Below, one piece after another: positions 14,770 through 22,824 of a stretch of DNA of 33,919 nt. Each line of letters starts with the position of its first letter. Position 1 is the stretch's first letter. The DNA comes from Guptibacillus hwajinpoensis (GTDB lineage Bacteria > Bacillota > Bacilli > Bacillales > Bacillaceae_O), in the NCBI GenBank assembly GCA_016841765.1, contig JAENYN010000047.1, positions 1 to 33,919 on the forward strand, written 5' to 3'. Under the pieces are notes generated by a model. That model was not told the DNA's origin. It did not search any database and saw only the letters and a program-made list of their open reading frames with translations. The position numbers and the translations under genes are program-made.

Positions 14770-14781
14770 ACCACTTATGGG

Positions 14782-14813
14782 AAGGTCCATCATTTTCGTG
14801 ATGGGCCTTTTTT
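14782..14813 (+). terminator. Intrinsic terminator after rsfS
   Basis: AAGGTCCATCA and TGATGGGCCTT form a stem with one G-T pair, ending in a run of six T. It ends the yqeG-rsfS operon and puts yqeM in a separate unit or under read-through. Confidence 0.85.
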
Positions 14814-14956
14814 CACCATATAGGAACGTACAGATTGTCAGCAAGGGAATAGTTTGATGCAGCTGCCGATTTTAGGAATACAGGTAAGGCAATCACGCTT
14901 CTGTCATGGCCTAAGGCGCACCAATCGGCAGGTTTCCTTTGTTGCTTTATTTTAAT
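14814..14956 (+). repeat. Structured intergenic repeat, copy A (upstream of yqeM)
   Basis: This stretch is visibly related to 15774-15900 on the other side of yqeM. Three nested pairs are seen: CTGCCGATT (14863-14871) with AATCGGCAG (14923-14931), TTAGG (14872-14876) with CCTAA (14910-14914), and ACAG (14880-14883) with CTGT (14901-14904). A T-rich tail follows. It may be a leader RNA of yqeM or simply a dispersed repeat; I know no named family that fits. Confidence 0.55.
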
Positions 14957-14987
14957 GTGGAAGTTAAGGATTGGAGGATTCGCTACT

Positions 14988-15737
14988 ATGGCGTATGAAC
15001 ATTTCGCCCATTATTATGACTATTTGATGGAAGATGTTCCGTATGAAAACTGGGTTGATTTTGTATTGAAGAAAGCGCAGGGATATGGGGTGGAGGGGAA
15101 GAGGATGCTTGACCTTGCCTGCGGCACCGGTACGCTGGCAATCGGGCTTGCCCGGGCAGGACTCGAGGTGGAAGGGCTTGACCTGTCTCCGGAAATGCTT
15201 GCCGCTGCCAGGGGCAAAGCAGAAGAGGCGGGCATCACCCTTCCGCTTTATGAACAGGATATGACGGCATTTGAGGGGCTGGGGGACTTTGATTTAGTCG
15301 GCTGTTTTATTGATTCCCTGAATTATTTGAGAGACGGCAAGGCGGTACAGGATGTATTCACTAATGCGTTTAATGCCCTCAAACCTGGCGGCATCCTAAT
15401 GTTTGATGTCCATACCGTTTATAAGATCAACCAGGTTTTCATGAATGCCACGTTTGCCGACAGTGATGAGGAAGTTTCGTACATTTGGCACAGTTTTCCC
15501 GGGGGCGAGCCTGACAGTGTCGAACATGAACTGACATTTTTTTGCAAACAGAATAACAATGCCGAGCTGTACAAACGATTCGATGAGCTGCATTATCAGC
15601 GCACATTTCCAGAAAAAGATTATGTCAAATGGCTGAAAGAAGCGGGATTCGGAAGAATAACCTCTGAAACGGAATCAGACAGCAGCATTGGAGAACCCGA
15701 AAGGCTGTTTTTCACTGCCTGGAAACCATTCGCATGA
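14988..15737 (+). CDS. yqeM: Class I SAM-dependent methyltransferase YqeM
   Basis: A 249-residue soluble methyltransferase. The SAM-binding glycine motif is LDLACGTGT (residues 41-49), followed by GLDLSPEML (acidic end of strand 2), DMTAFEGLGDFDLV and the LKPGGILMFDVHT strand-turn. It matches B. subtilis YqeM in length and place; the substrate is not known. I start at ATG 14988, ten bases after GGAGG; a longer reading from 14955 has no ribosome site. It is set off from the operon before it by a terminator and a structured repeat, and has its own terminator. Confidence 0.9.
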   Translation: MAYEHFAHYYDYLMEDVPYENWVDFVLKKAQGYGVEGKRMLDLACGTGTLAIGLARAGLEVEGLDLSPEMLAAARGKAEEAGITLPLYEQDMTAFEGLGDFDLVGCFIDSLNYLRDGKAVQDVFTNAFNALKPGGILMFDVHTVYKINQVFMNATFADSDEEVSYIWHSFPGGEPDSVEHELTFFCKQNNNAELYKRFDELHYQRTFPEKDYVKWLKEAGFGRITSETESDSSIGEPERLFFTAWKPFA

Positions 15738-15741
15738 GATG

Positions 15742-15773
15742 AAAAGCCAGCGGCAAATGTGCGCTGGTTTTTC
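15742..15773 (+). terminator. Intrinsic terminator of yqeM
   Basis: CCAGCG pairs with CGCTGG around a ten-base loop, followed by TTTTTC. It lies a few bases past the yqeM stop. Confidence 0.75.
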
Positions 15774-15900
15774 TTTGCCATACAGGAATTTGTCAGCCAG
15801 TAAGTATTTCGACGTCGCTGCCAATTTTAGATAAGGGCAATTACGCCTCTACACTAAAGGCTTGCCAATGGGCGAGTTTTCTTTATTTTTCTTTACTGGT
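15774..15900 (+). repeat. Structured intergenic repeat, copy B (downstream of yqeM)
   Basis: Related to copy A (14814-14956) through TTGTCAGC, CTGCC-ATTTTAG, GGCAAT-ACGC-TCT and the T-rich tail. The pairs are kept although the bases differ: GCCAATT (15820-15826) with AATGGGC (15867-15873, one mismatch) and TTAG (15827-15830) with CTAA (15854-15857). The rest of the gap to comER (15901-16021) has only a weak hairpin CGCCT/AGGCG (15930-15947), a poor candidate comER terminator. Confidence 0.5.
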
Positions 15901-16021
15901 TTTCAGGAAGGTGTGTAATAGAACAAACCCGCCTTATAATTCAGGCGCAATTTTGTGCATTTGGCCGGAGACTGATGGTTCCGGCAAGGATAAGCGGGAT
16001 ACTGACCCTGTATGTCGAAGG

Positions 16022-16846
16022 TTAATAAATGCCGAACTGTGATTTGGTTTCTTCTTTGTCCCGTTCAAACTTTGCATGAGTGCGCTGGAACAAGTGTTCA
16101 AACACATCGCCAATTTCATCTTTCAGGACTTCGATTCCTTCTCCTGTCACTCCTCCTTTTACACATACTTTCTCCTGTAATGTTTCAAGTGAGAAAATTT
16201 CTTTTTCCATAAGCTTGCCGAATCCGATCATCATCTGTTCCATCAGTATAGTGGCCTGCTCCCTGGTGATTTTTGTCTCCTTCACACCTGCATCAATGAA
16301 TCTTTGAAGCAAATAGCTTATAAAGGCAGGCCCGCAGCTCACGATATCTGAGGCTGCCCTTGTCACATCTTCCTGAATCTCAACCGGCCGTGAAAATTGC
16401 TCGAACATTTTCCATAGTTCCTGTTTCCGGTTGTCTTTCATCGTGGTGCCGAATGTTACGAGCGATACGCCGCTCAGCGCCCTGTTGGTGATGCTTGGGA
16501 TGATGCGGGCCACCTGCGCCGTGACTGCGGATTCAAGCTGCTCGATGCTCACCGGGCTTGTTATGGAGACAAGACACGAATCCGGGGAAAGCGCTGGCTT
16601 GATTTGCTGGAGAAGCGGAAAAATGTCTTTCGGCTTCACGCACACAAAGATAAAATCACAATTCCCAACCGCTTCCTGTACGTTGTCAGCAACCTTGATA
16701 CCAGGATAAGAACGCTGCAAAGTGCGGGCCTTACTGAGCGTCCTGTTGGTCACGGATATGAGGGAAGGGGGAATGGCTTGCGATTCAACCATTGCTTCGA
16801 CCAGAATACTGCCCATGTTACCGGTCCCGATTATTCCGATTCTCAA
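16022..16846 (-). CDS. comER: ComER, pyrroline-5-carboxylate reductase-like protein of the comE locus
   Basis: A 274-residue member of the pyrroline-5-carboxylate reductase family. The Rossmann NADP-binding motif GIIGTGNMG is at residues 4-12, and the family sequences FVCVKPKDI, SITSPVSIEQLE, RIIPSITNRALSGVSLVTFG, SCGPAFISYLLQRFIDA and VCVKGGVTGEGIEVL are present. In B. subtilis it is not needed for competence and may affect sporulation or biofilm; whether it makes proline is unclear. I start at TTG 16846, after AAAGGAGAGG, which gives the normal length; an ATG at 16873 has a GGAG touching it. It is transcribed away from comEA, as in B. subtilis. Confidence 0.92.
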   Translation of the reverse strand: MRIGIIGTGNMGSILVEAMVESQAIPPSLISVTNRTLSKARTLQRSYPGIKVADNVQEAVGNCDFIFVCVKPKDIFPLLQQIKPALSPDSCLVSITSPVSIEQLESAVTAQVARIIPSITNRALSGVSLVTFGTTMKDNRKQELWKMFEQFSRPVEIQEDVTRAASDIVSCGPAFISYLLQRFIDAGVKETKITREQATILMEQMMIGFGKLMEKEIFSLETLQEKVCVKGGVTGEGIEVLKDEIGDVFEHLFQRTHAKFERDKEETKSQFGIY

Positions 16847-16940
16847 CGTACCATCCTCTCCTTTAACTGCCATCTCTCCTACAACTTATGAACGAAGACT
16901 TTCATTTATGTACGAAACTAGACGGACTGGAGGTTAAAAC

Positions 16941-17558
16941 ATGTTACGATCAAGAAAAGAGCGGGTGCTGGCCGGCCTGGCTGGAATCCTTATACTAGCT
17001 TTTGTGTCCTGGTACCTGCTGCAAAAAAATGATTCGGCCCCCCTGGAAGGGGGCGCATCATTAAATGATACAGAAATATTGCTTCAACCCACTGACACAA
17101 ACGATTCTCGGGAAAAACCCGAAAAAGCGGCGGATCCGGTTGTCATTGATATCAAAGGTGAAGTCCGCCACCCTGGTGTATACCATCTGCTGGAAGGGGA
17201 CAGGGTTGAAGACGCTGTCAATAAAGCCGGCGGCTTCACCTCAGAAGCAGATTGGACCCAGGTCAACCTGGCATCAAAAGCCGTTGACGGCATGATGATT
17301 ATCATTCCAAAAGCGGGGGAACAGCCCGGAGCCGGGGCTGTATCTTCTGGTGCCGAAAGTTCCGGCAAAGTGAATATCAACAGGGCTACGTTGGAACAGC
17401 TGCAAAAAATCCCTGGAATCGGCCCTGCAAAAGCAAACGCGATCTTTGAATACAGAGAGAAGAACGGTCCGTTCAAAACGCCTGAAGCCCTTCTGGAAGT
17501 AAGCGGGATCGGTGAAAAATCACTGGAAAAAATGGCCGGCCATTTCCAGGTGCCCTAA
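16941..17558 (+). CDS. comEA: Competence DNA receptor ComEA
   Basis: A 205-residue membrane-anchored protein that binds double-stranded DNA outside the membrane during transformation. It has one N-terminal membrane helix (about residues 9-27), an acidic linker, an SLBB/oligomerisation domain (about 68-125, VVIDIKGEVRHPGVYHL to DGMMIIIP), a short glycine/serine linker and two helix-hairpin-helix motifs (KVNINRATLEQLQKIPGIGPAKA and LLEVSGIGEKSLEKM, about 142-200). GGAGG precedes the ATG. The 94-base gap to comER holds no clear ComK box (AAAA-N5-TTTT) that I can see. Confidence 0.96.
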   Translation: MLRSRKERVLAGLAGILILAFVSWYLLQKNDSAPLEGGASLNDTEILLQPTDTNDSREKPEKAADPVVIDIKGEVRHPGVYHLLEGDRVEDAVNKAGGFTSEADWTQVNLASKAVDGMMIIIPKAGEQPGAGAVSSGAESSGKVNINRATLEQLQKIPGIGPAKANAIFEYREKNGPFKTPEALLEVSGIGEKSLEKMAGHFQVP

Positions 17559-17623
17559 GGGAAGTTGACGACTTTTAAAAAAAGCAGGTACACTTGCTAA
17601 GAGAAACGATCGGAGGGGACAGC

Positions 17624-18205
17624 ATGAAAACAAGCAATCGCATTTCCTGGGATCATTATTTCATGTCACAAAGCCATCTGCTATCACAAAGGAGCACTTG
17701 CACCCGCCTGGCTGTCGGGGCGACAATCGTAAGGGAAAAACGGATTATCGCCGGAGGGTATAATGGTTCGATTTCTGGCGGCACCCACTGTATTGATGAA
17801 GGCTGCTATGTCATAGACGAGCACTGTGTCAGGACAATCCATGCGGAAGTCAACGCGCTTTTACAATGCGCAAAGTTCGGAGTGCCGACAGAGGGAGCGG
17901 AAATATATGTGACCCATTTTCCATGCATCCACTGCACCAAAGCGCTGATCCAGGCAGGCATAAAGGCTCTTCATTATGCGGAAGATTACAAAAATCACCC
18001 TTATGCGGAAGAAATGCTGCAGCAAGCCGGCGTGTTCGTCCAGAAAGTCGAGGTGCCTCCTGCAGGCATTCCTGCTGACCCACATGAGGAACAAAAGAAG
18101 CACAGCCTGACCGGTCACCTTCTGGAAAAGCTTGCGGAAAACGGAATGCCGGAAGCGGAGCTTTCTGCACTGCGCCGGGAAGCAGCAAACCTTTACGCGA
18201 AATGA
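17624..18205 (+). CDS. comEB: ComE operon protein 2, deoxycytidylate deaminase family
   Basis: A 193-residue zinc enzyme of the dCMP deaminase family, which turns dCMP into dUMP for thymidylate synthesis. Zinc and catalytic residues are visible: His73 and Glu75 in IHAEVNALLQCA, and Cys101 and Cys104 in PCIHC; other cysteines and a histidine in GGTHCIDEGCYVIDEHC fit the second metal site of the family. In B. subtilis comEB is not essential for competence although it lies in the operon. I start at ATG 17624, after GGAGGGG; the longer frame from 17594 lacks a site. The frame ends 19 bases before comEC. Confidence 0.94.
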   Translation: MKTSNRISWDHYFMSQSHLLSQRSTCTRLAVGATIVREKRIIAGGYNGSISGGTHCIDEGCYVIDEHCVRTIHAEVNALLQCAKFGVPTEGAEIYVTHFPCIHCTKALIQAGIKALHYAEDYKNHPYAEEMLQQAGVFVQKVEVPPAGIPADPHEEQKKHSLTGHLLEKLAENGMPEAELSALRREAANLYAK

Positions 18206-18224
18206 TATGGAGGATTAATCGGTA

Positions 18225-20525
18225 TTGCAAGGAAAAATGATATACATAGCGGCGGCTGCCGCTGCAGGCGCTGTTGTCTCGCTTTCTTTTTCTTTACCGG
18301 TTCTCATAAGTGCAGCCGGTTTTTTCTTTTATCTTTTATGGAAAGAAGGCAGGACCCTGACGCTTGCGGCATGCTCCGCTTTCCTGTTGTTTTCGTTTGC
18401 CTCGTCATTGGCCGCTTTACAGAATGTGACGAAACTTTCCCTTGAAACATCTCATTTTGCAGGGACGGTCTCTTCACTCCCTGAAATCGATGGTGACCGG
18501 CTGTTGTTCACCTTCACTGCAGACGTGGGTGAAAAGATCGTGGTGAAACACCGTATCCGAACCGAACAAGAAAAAAAGGAGTGGTCGGAACTTTCATACG
18601 GTGACGGCTGCAGGCTTGCGGCAAAGCTTGTCAAACCGGCCAGGCCGCGAAATGAACATGCTTTTGACTATGCCGAATTCCTGAAGAACCGCCAGATATA
18701 CTGGATTGCAGAAACAGACCGCCTGAAGCCTTCCGACTGCCAAAAAGCAAGCGGTGGCGGTATTGGGGCTCTCATCCGCTATCGAGGAACGCTTCTTGCT
18801 GAAATAGCCCGTCATTTCAAGCAGGAGGATATAGGAATCGTGCAGGCGCTTGTCCTTGGTGAACGATCTTTGATAGAAGAAGATATCTATCACTCTTATC
18901 AAAAACTTGGCATCATGCACTTGCTGGCCATATCCGGCCTGCATGTGGGAAGCATCGTTTCGCTGTTCTATTTCACGCTTATCCGCATAGGGGTTACAAG
19001 GGAAAAGACAGCTGCATCACTGATTGCCGCCCTTGTAGTTTACACCGTTTTTGCCGGAGGATCGCCGTCTGTTCTGCGGGCTGCCGGTATGTCGGCTGCT
19101 GTTCTTGCGGCAACCCTTGCCCGGAGAAGAATGGCCGCTTCGGATGGGATCAGCCTCGTCTTTTTGGTGATGGTTTTCTTTCACCCGTATTATTTATATG
19201 AAGCAGGGTTTCAACTTTCTTTCCTTGTCAGTTATGCCCTCATCTTTTCTTCTCCAATTCTCAGAGCCGCTTCATCTGCGGGTATCCAGCTCATTCTTGT
19301 GACGCTGATCGCACAGGCAGCCTCACTTCCTGTACTCCTCTATCATTTTTATCAAATCTCGATCCTCTCCATTCCAGTCAATTTGATCTTTGTTCCCATC
19401 ATTATGTTTGCAGTTTTGCCGCTTGCAAATGCGGCTGTCCTGTCAATGAAAATACCGTTCCTGTTTGACGTCCTGGAACGGCTGCTTTCTCTCACCCTGC
19501 AGCTTTCCTCAAGTTTATTACAAAAAGCATCGGCCCTTGATTTTGGACTGCTTGTTTTTGGAAGACCCTCGAATTGGGTTGCCGCTGCGTCATTCTTCTT
19601 AACGATCGGCATGTTCATTTTATTTGAAAAAAAGAAAATTCTCTTTGGGGCTGTCATTTTCCTATCGTGGTGGTCCATTGTGTATGTTTGGCCGGCTTTC
19701 AGCGGCGTGGGAGAAATCGCTATTCTGGATGTGGGGCAAGGTGACAGCACTTTTATCAAGTTGCCCTATGAGGAAGGTAATATTTTGATTGATGCCGGCG
19801 GTGTTTTACGGTTTGATGTTCCCGATTGGGCAGAACGGCACAGCGTTTTTGATCCCGGCGCAGACATTGTGGTGCCGTTTTTAAAGGCGAAAGGGGTAAA
19901 AAGCATTGAATATCTGATCCTTACTCACTCGGATGCCGACCATATCGGCGGTGCAGAAGCGGTGATCCGTAACGTGAAGGTCAAAAACCTTATCATCGGG
20001 AGCGGGGCCAAAAGAAACGGGATGCTCGCTAATGTCCTAAAGGCAGCACATCAAAAGGGAGTCCGTGTCTATGCAATTAACGGGATTGCTAAAGTGGGAT
20101 CGGACAACTATCCGGTCAACGCCTTTTATTCATCAGTAAGCGAAAACTTGAATGAAAACAATCGCTCTATTGTCATTTACGCTTTGCTTGGCGGCAAATC
20201 ATGGCTGTTGACAGGGGACCTGGAAAAGGAAGGGGAAACCTCCTTGATTCGTGCCAATCCTGATTTGCGGGCGGATGTCCTCAAAGTAGGGCACCATGGG
20301 AGTAAAACATCTTCCTCACAAGCTTTCCTAAATACTTTAGAGGCGGAAATTACCATTATTTCAGCGGGGAAAGATAACCGTTTCGGCCATCCGCATAAAG
20401 AGGTGCTGGGCAGGCTGGCTTCAATGGGTGCAGCTGTCATCCGGACAGACGAGCAAGGCGCTGTCCATTATCGGTTCAAAGGCAACAAAGGAACCTTTTT
20501 CCTGCCGATGCATATTGTGGATTAA
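18225..20525 (+). CDS. comEC: DNA internalization channel protein ComEC/Rec2
   Basis: A 766-residue membrane protein that carries single-stranded DNA into the cell in transformation. The N-terminal part has hydrophobic helices and an external domain (DUF4131 type, about residues 45-170). The central competence domain runs from about 205 to 480 (VLGERSLIEEDIYHSYQKLGIMHLLAISGLHVG, YTVFAGGSPSVLRAAGM). The C-terminal part is a metallo-beta-lactamase-like domain (about 500-760) with DVGQGDS, HSDADHIGG near 567-575 and LKVGHHGSKTSS, thought to be the nuclease. The TTG start has GGAGG 11 bases upstream; an ATG four codons later is also possible. All domains look complete, so the uptake machine is probably functional. 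Confidence 0.95.
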   Translation: MQGKMIYIAAAAAAGAVVSLSFSLPVLISAAGFFFYLLWKEGRTLTLAACSAFLLFSFASSLAALQNVTKLSLETSHFAGTVSSLPEIDGDRLLFTFTADVGEKIVVKHRIRTEQEKKEWSELSYGDGCRLAAKLVKPARPRNEHAFDYAEFLKNRQIYWIAETDRLKPSDCQKASGGGIGALIRYRGTLLAEIARHFKQEDIGIVQALVLGERSLIEEDIYHSYQKLGIMHLLAISGLHVGSIVSLFYFTLIRIGVTREKTAASLIAALVVYTVFAGGSPSVLRAAGMSAAVLAATLARRRMAASDGISLVFLVMVFFHPYYLYEAGFQLSFLVSYALIFSSPILRAASSAGIQLILVTLIAQAASLPVLLYHFYQISILSIPVNLIFVPIIMFAVLPLANAAVLSMKIPFLFDVLERLLSLTLQLSSSLLQKASALDFGLLVFGRPSNWVAAASFFLTIGMFILFEKKKILFGAVIFLSWWSIVYVWPAFSGVGEIAILDVGQGDSTFIKLPYEEGNILIDAGGVLRFDVPDWAERHSVFDPGADIVVPFLKAKGVKSIEYLILTHSDADHIGGAEAVIRNVKVKNLIIGSGAKRNGMLANVLKAAHQKGVRVYAINGIAKVGSDNYPVNAFYSSVSENLNENNRSIVIYALLGGKSWLLTGDLEKEGETSLIRANPDLRADVLKVGHHGSKTSSSQAFLNTLEAEITIISAGKDNRFGHPHKEVLGRLASMGAAVIRTDEQGAVHYRFKGNKGTFFLPMHIVD

Positions 20526-20549
20526 CAGTTCATAAAAGCTCACTGAGCA

Positions 20550-20580
20550 ATAAAAAACAGGCTGCAAGATGCAGCCTGGC
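20550..20580 (-). terminator. Intrinsic terminator of yqzM
   Basis: CAGGCTGCA and TGCAGCCTG form a 9-bp perfect stem with a three-base loop; on the minus strand it runs into TTTTTTATTG. It lies between the converging comEC and yqzM genes and may slow comEC transcripts too. Confidence 0.8.
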
Positions 20581-20623
20581 TACAGTAATATATGTATTAC
20601 TGCATTTTTGCCGGTACCTCCGG

Positions 20624-20758
20624 TTATGCGCCAAAATACTTAACAACAGTGGCGATGATGAAAATTGTCGCAAAAAAACCGAAAGTAACGATGAAGCCTA
20701 CTCCGGAATCAAGAAGGTCATTACGCTGGCTTTGTACTGTCTCTTCGAATTTGTTCAT
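20624..20758 (-). CDS. yqzM: YqzM family small membrane protein
   Basis: A 44-residue protein found by reading the minus strand. It begins MNKFEETVQSQRNDLLDSG and continues as one hydrophobic helix (VGFIVTFGFFATIFIIATVV) with the end KYFGA. This agrees with the conserved B. subtilis protein YqzM at the same place, next to comEC. AGGAGGGG lies seven bases before the ATG, and a strong terminator follows. The function is unknown; a single-pass membrane protein is all that can be said. Confidence 0.88.
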   Translation of the reverse strand: MNKFEETVQSQRNDLLDSGVGFIVTFGFFATIFIIATVVKYFGA

Positions 20759-20901
20759 AAGTACCCCTCCTATTTCATCATTAGTATACGGAATAACCTG
20801 AAAAAAATCTATACAGTTCTATTCCTTTTTCCTTTGTTTACAGGAGTTGTTAACTATAGTTTACCGTGTAACGGGCACTCTAAGCAATACAAAAGCGATA
20901 C

Positions 20902-20987
20902 CGCCGGTCAAAAAGTATCCTAGGCCTTATTGATCCGGCGTTTATCATATAGGGGGAGCGGGCTTCCTCGGTTGTTCGCTCCCTTTT
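20902..20987 (+). other. Two successive hairpins between yqzM and holA
   Basis: The first pairs CGCCGGTCAA (20902-20911) with TTGATCCGGCG (20930-20940, one bulged base). The second pairs GGGAGCG (20954-20960) with CGCTCCC (20977-20983), followed by TTTT, and looks like a weak terminator on the plus strand. No plus-strand gene between comEC and here would need it. The holA promoter lies just after it. Confidence 0.4.
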
Positions 20988-21002
20988 ATGTATATTTTGC
21001 CC

Positions 21003-21031
21003 TTGCCAAAACGTTTTGTACGGTCTACGAT
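21003..21031 (+). promoter_or_regulatory. Sigma-A promoter of holA
   Basis: TTGCCA (21003-21008), a 17-base spacer and TACGAT (21026-21031), about 35 bases before the holA ATG. Confidence 0.5.
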
Positions 21032-21065
21032 AACTGTTAAGACAACTAATCCCGGGGGAACAGGT

Positions 21066-22094
21066 ATGCTGGAACTACATAAAAAATTGAAACAGGGGAA
21101 CGTGTCACCGCTTTATTTGCTTTATGGGACGGAATCTTTCCTGATTGATGAGACAAAGCACAAAATTATAAATGCCGTCTTGACAGAGGAGGAACAAGAT
21201 TTCAATTTGTCAGTGGCTGACATGGAAGAAATTCCGGTTGAAACAGCCTTAGAAGAAGCAGAGACCCTCCCATTCATAGGAAAAAAAAGGGTCGTATTGA
21301 TTACCAATCCGATTTTTCTCACCGCACAGAAGGATAAGTCCAAAATGGACCATAATCTGAAAGCGCTGGAACGGTACTTGCAGAATCCGTCCCCTGATAC
21401 GGTCCTTATGATCATAGCCCCTTATGAAAAACTCGATGAACGAAAAAAGATTGTTAAACTGCTGAAAAAGAACGGCGATGTTCTTGAGGCATCGAAAGCG
21501 GATCAGCGTTTCACGGAAAGCTGGCTCGATACAAGAGCAGCAGAACATGGCGTTTCCATCTCGCCGCAGGCAAAAGAGCTTCTGCTGCAAACAGCCGGCA
21601 CAGACCTGATGCTGCTATCAAGCGAGTTGGACAAAATGGCAATATATATCGGAAAAGGCGGTGAAATCACCGCCGAAACTGTTGAAACACTGGCAGCAAG
21701 AACACTTGAACAAAACATTTTTGCGCTGATTGATGGCGTAATCGGTAAAAATGCGGAAAAAGCGATGAGGATATATTACGACCTGCTTAGGCAGAAAGAA
21801 GAGCCCCTTAAAATCCTGTCTGTCCTGGCTGGCCAGTTCAGGCTGTATCTGCATGTGAAAGATTTGCTGAAAGCCGGCTATGGCCAAAAACAAATTGCCG
21901 GGACGCTAAAAGTTCATCCGTACAGGGTCAAGCTCGCAGCCCAGCAGGCCGGAAAGTTCAGTAATGATGAACTGCGGCGCCTGATTGATGAATTGGCTGA
22001 AGCGGACTTCGGGATCAAATCCGGGAAAATGGATAAAACACTCGCACTTGAGCTGTTCATGATCAAAGCGGCCGGGCCGTCTCCGGTAAAATGA
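21066..22094 (+). CDS. holA: DNA polymerase III subunit delta
   Basis: Delta subunit of the clamp loader (yqeN in B. subtilis), 342 residues. It opens the beta sliding clamp and hands it to DNA. Family sequences are LYLLYGTESFLIDETKHKI at the start, ETLPFIGKKRVVLITNP, VLMIIAPYEKLDERKKIVKLLKK, ARTLEQNIFALIDGVIGKNAEKAMRIYYDLLRQKEEPLKIL and GYGQKQIAGTLKVHPYRVKLA. I start at ATG 21066, after GGGGGAA; the longer frame from 20988 runs through the promoter. A strong terminator follows 2 bases past the stop. Confidence 0.95.
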   Translation: MLELHKKLKQGNVSPLYLLYGTESFLIDETKHKIINAVLTEEEQDFNLSVADMEEIPVETALEEAETLPFIGKKRVVLITNPIFLTAQKDKSKMDHNLKALERYLQNPSPDTVLMIIAPYEKLDERKKIVKLLKKNGDVLEASKADQRFTESWLDTRAAEHGVSISPQAKELLLQTAGTDLMLLSSELDKMAIYIGKGGEITAETVETLAARTLEQNIFALIDGVIGKNAEKAMRIYYDLLRQKEEPLKILSVLAGQFRLYLHVKDLLKAGYGQKQIAGTLKVHPYRVKLAAQQAGKFSNDELRRLIDELAEADFGIKSGKMDKTLALELFMIKAAGPSPVK

Positions 22095-22095
22095 A

Positions 22096-22124
22096 AAGAA
22101 GCGCAATCGATGCGCTTCTTTTTT
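22096..22124 (+). terminator. Intrinsic terminator of holA
   Basis: AAGAAGCGCA and TGCGCTTCTT form a stem with a five-base loop, followed by further T. Confidence 0.88.
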
Positions 22125-22127
22125 GCT

Positions 22128-22240
22128 GTTAAGGAAATTATAAAATTTTTGCTTCGTGGATAAAAAGCCAGAAGGGAACATCCAATTCCTGCCGCCAGCA
22201 GTATTGCCATAAGCGGTGACCTCTCCGGAAGGAAGAGCTC
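22128..22240. repeat. Truncated dispersed repeat with a tail like the units at 1-244
   Basis: The start (GTTAAGGAAATTATA, 22128-22142) is identical to 3691-3705, both directly after a terminator. The end (22188-22240, CCATAAGCGGTGAC then CTCCGGAAGGAAGAGCTC) follows the repeat unit at 126-176 with small changes. I remember these two parts joined as one repeat in other Bacillaceae genomes, but could not check this. Confidence 0.55.
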
Positions 22241-22252
22241 AAAATCACCAAA

Positions 22253-22281
22253 TAAAAAAACGATCCGTTCTGGATCGTTTT
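22253..22281 (-). terminator. Intrinsic terminator of rpsT
   Basis: AAACGATCC and GGATCGTTT form the stem; T runs follow on the minus strand (TTTTTTTATTT) and, more weakly, on the plus strand. Confidence 0.85.
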
Positions 22282-22295
22282 TACTTGATCAATAC

Positions 22296-22553
22296 TTAAG
22301 CATTGATCATTTTCGCTAAACGGGATTTTTGGCGTGCTGCTGCATTTTTAGCGATGATGTTTTTTTGGGCTGCTTTATCAAGGTGTGAAGTGGCAGTTGT
22401 AAAAGCAGTTTTTGCTGTATCCATATCATTTTCAGCGACTGCCTGCTCCACTTTCTTGACAGCAGTGCGCATTGAAGATTTAATCGCTTGATTGTGGGCA
22501 CGGCGATCATCGTTTACTTTAACGCGTTTAATAGCAGATTTGATATTTGGCAT
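22296..22553 (-). CDS. rpsT: 30S ribosomal protein S20
   Basis: An 85-residue basic protein that binds 16S rRNA in the body of the small subunit. It begins [21 protein letters not shown], the usual S20 start, and ends in [24 protein letters not shown] lies seven bases before the ATG at 22553; an in-frame GTG at 22562 lies in that site. Its promoter (22617-22645) and a terminator-like hairpin in the leader are listed apart. It is transcribed away from gpr, as in B. subtilis. Confidence 0.97.
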   Translation of the reverse strand: MPNIKSAIKRVKVNDDRRAHNQAIKSSMRTAVKKVEQAVAENDMDTAKTAFTTATSHLDKAAQKNIIAKNAAARQKSRLAKMINA

Positions 22554-22570
22554 TCCTTTCACCTCCTACA

Positions 22571-22600
22571 AAAAAACCGAAATACTTATCTTCACGGTTT
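22571..22600 (-). promoter_or_regulatory. Terminator-like hairpin in the rpsT leader
   Basis: On the minus strand AAACCG and CGGTTT form a 6-bp stem with a 15-base loop, followed at once by T residues, ending five bases before the AGGAGGTG ribosome site. It lies inside the expected leader of about 55 bases and could work as an attenuator. Confidence 0.4.
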
Positions 22601-22616
22601 GCATAGAACACAAAGT

Positions 22617-22645
22617 ATTCTACCAGACGGATTTCTGAAATGCAA
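22617..22645 (-). promoter_or_regulatory. Sigma-A promoter of rpsT
   Basis: On the minus strand TTGCAT (22645-22640), a 17-base spacer and TAGAAT (22622-22617). The expected transcript starts about 55 bases before the gene. Confidence 0.7.
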
Positions 22646-22824
22646 TACTTCGTTACGAGGAAGATAAAAAAGTTAAACTCGCATAGATGTCCTGTTGCCA
22701 TCAAGCCCCAACCGCAATGCTGCCGTGCCCGGCAAACATTTTTCGATAATGTTGAATCTGCACTCTGCAATCCACATCCGTGCCATCAACTAAAATTCCC
22801 GCCATGTCTGTAAAAAGCCCAAAC

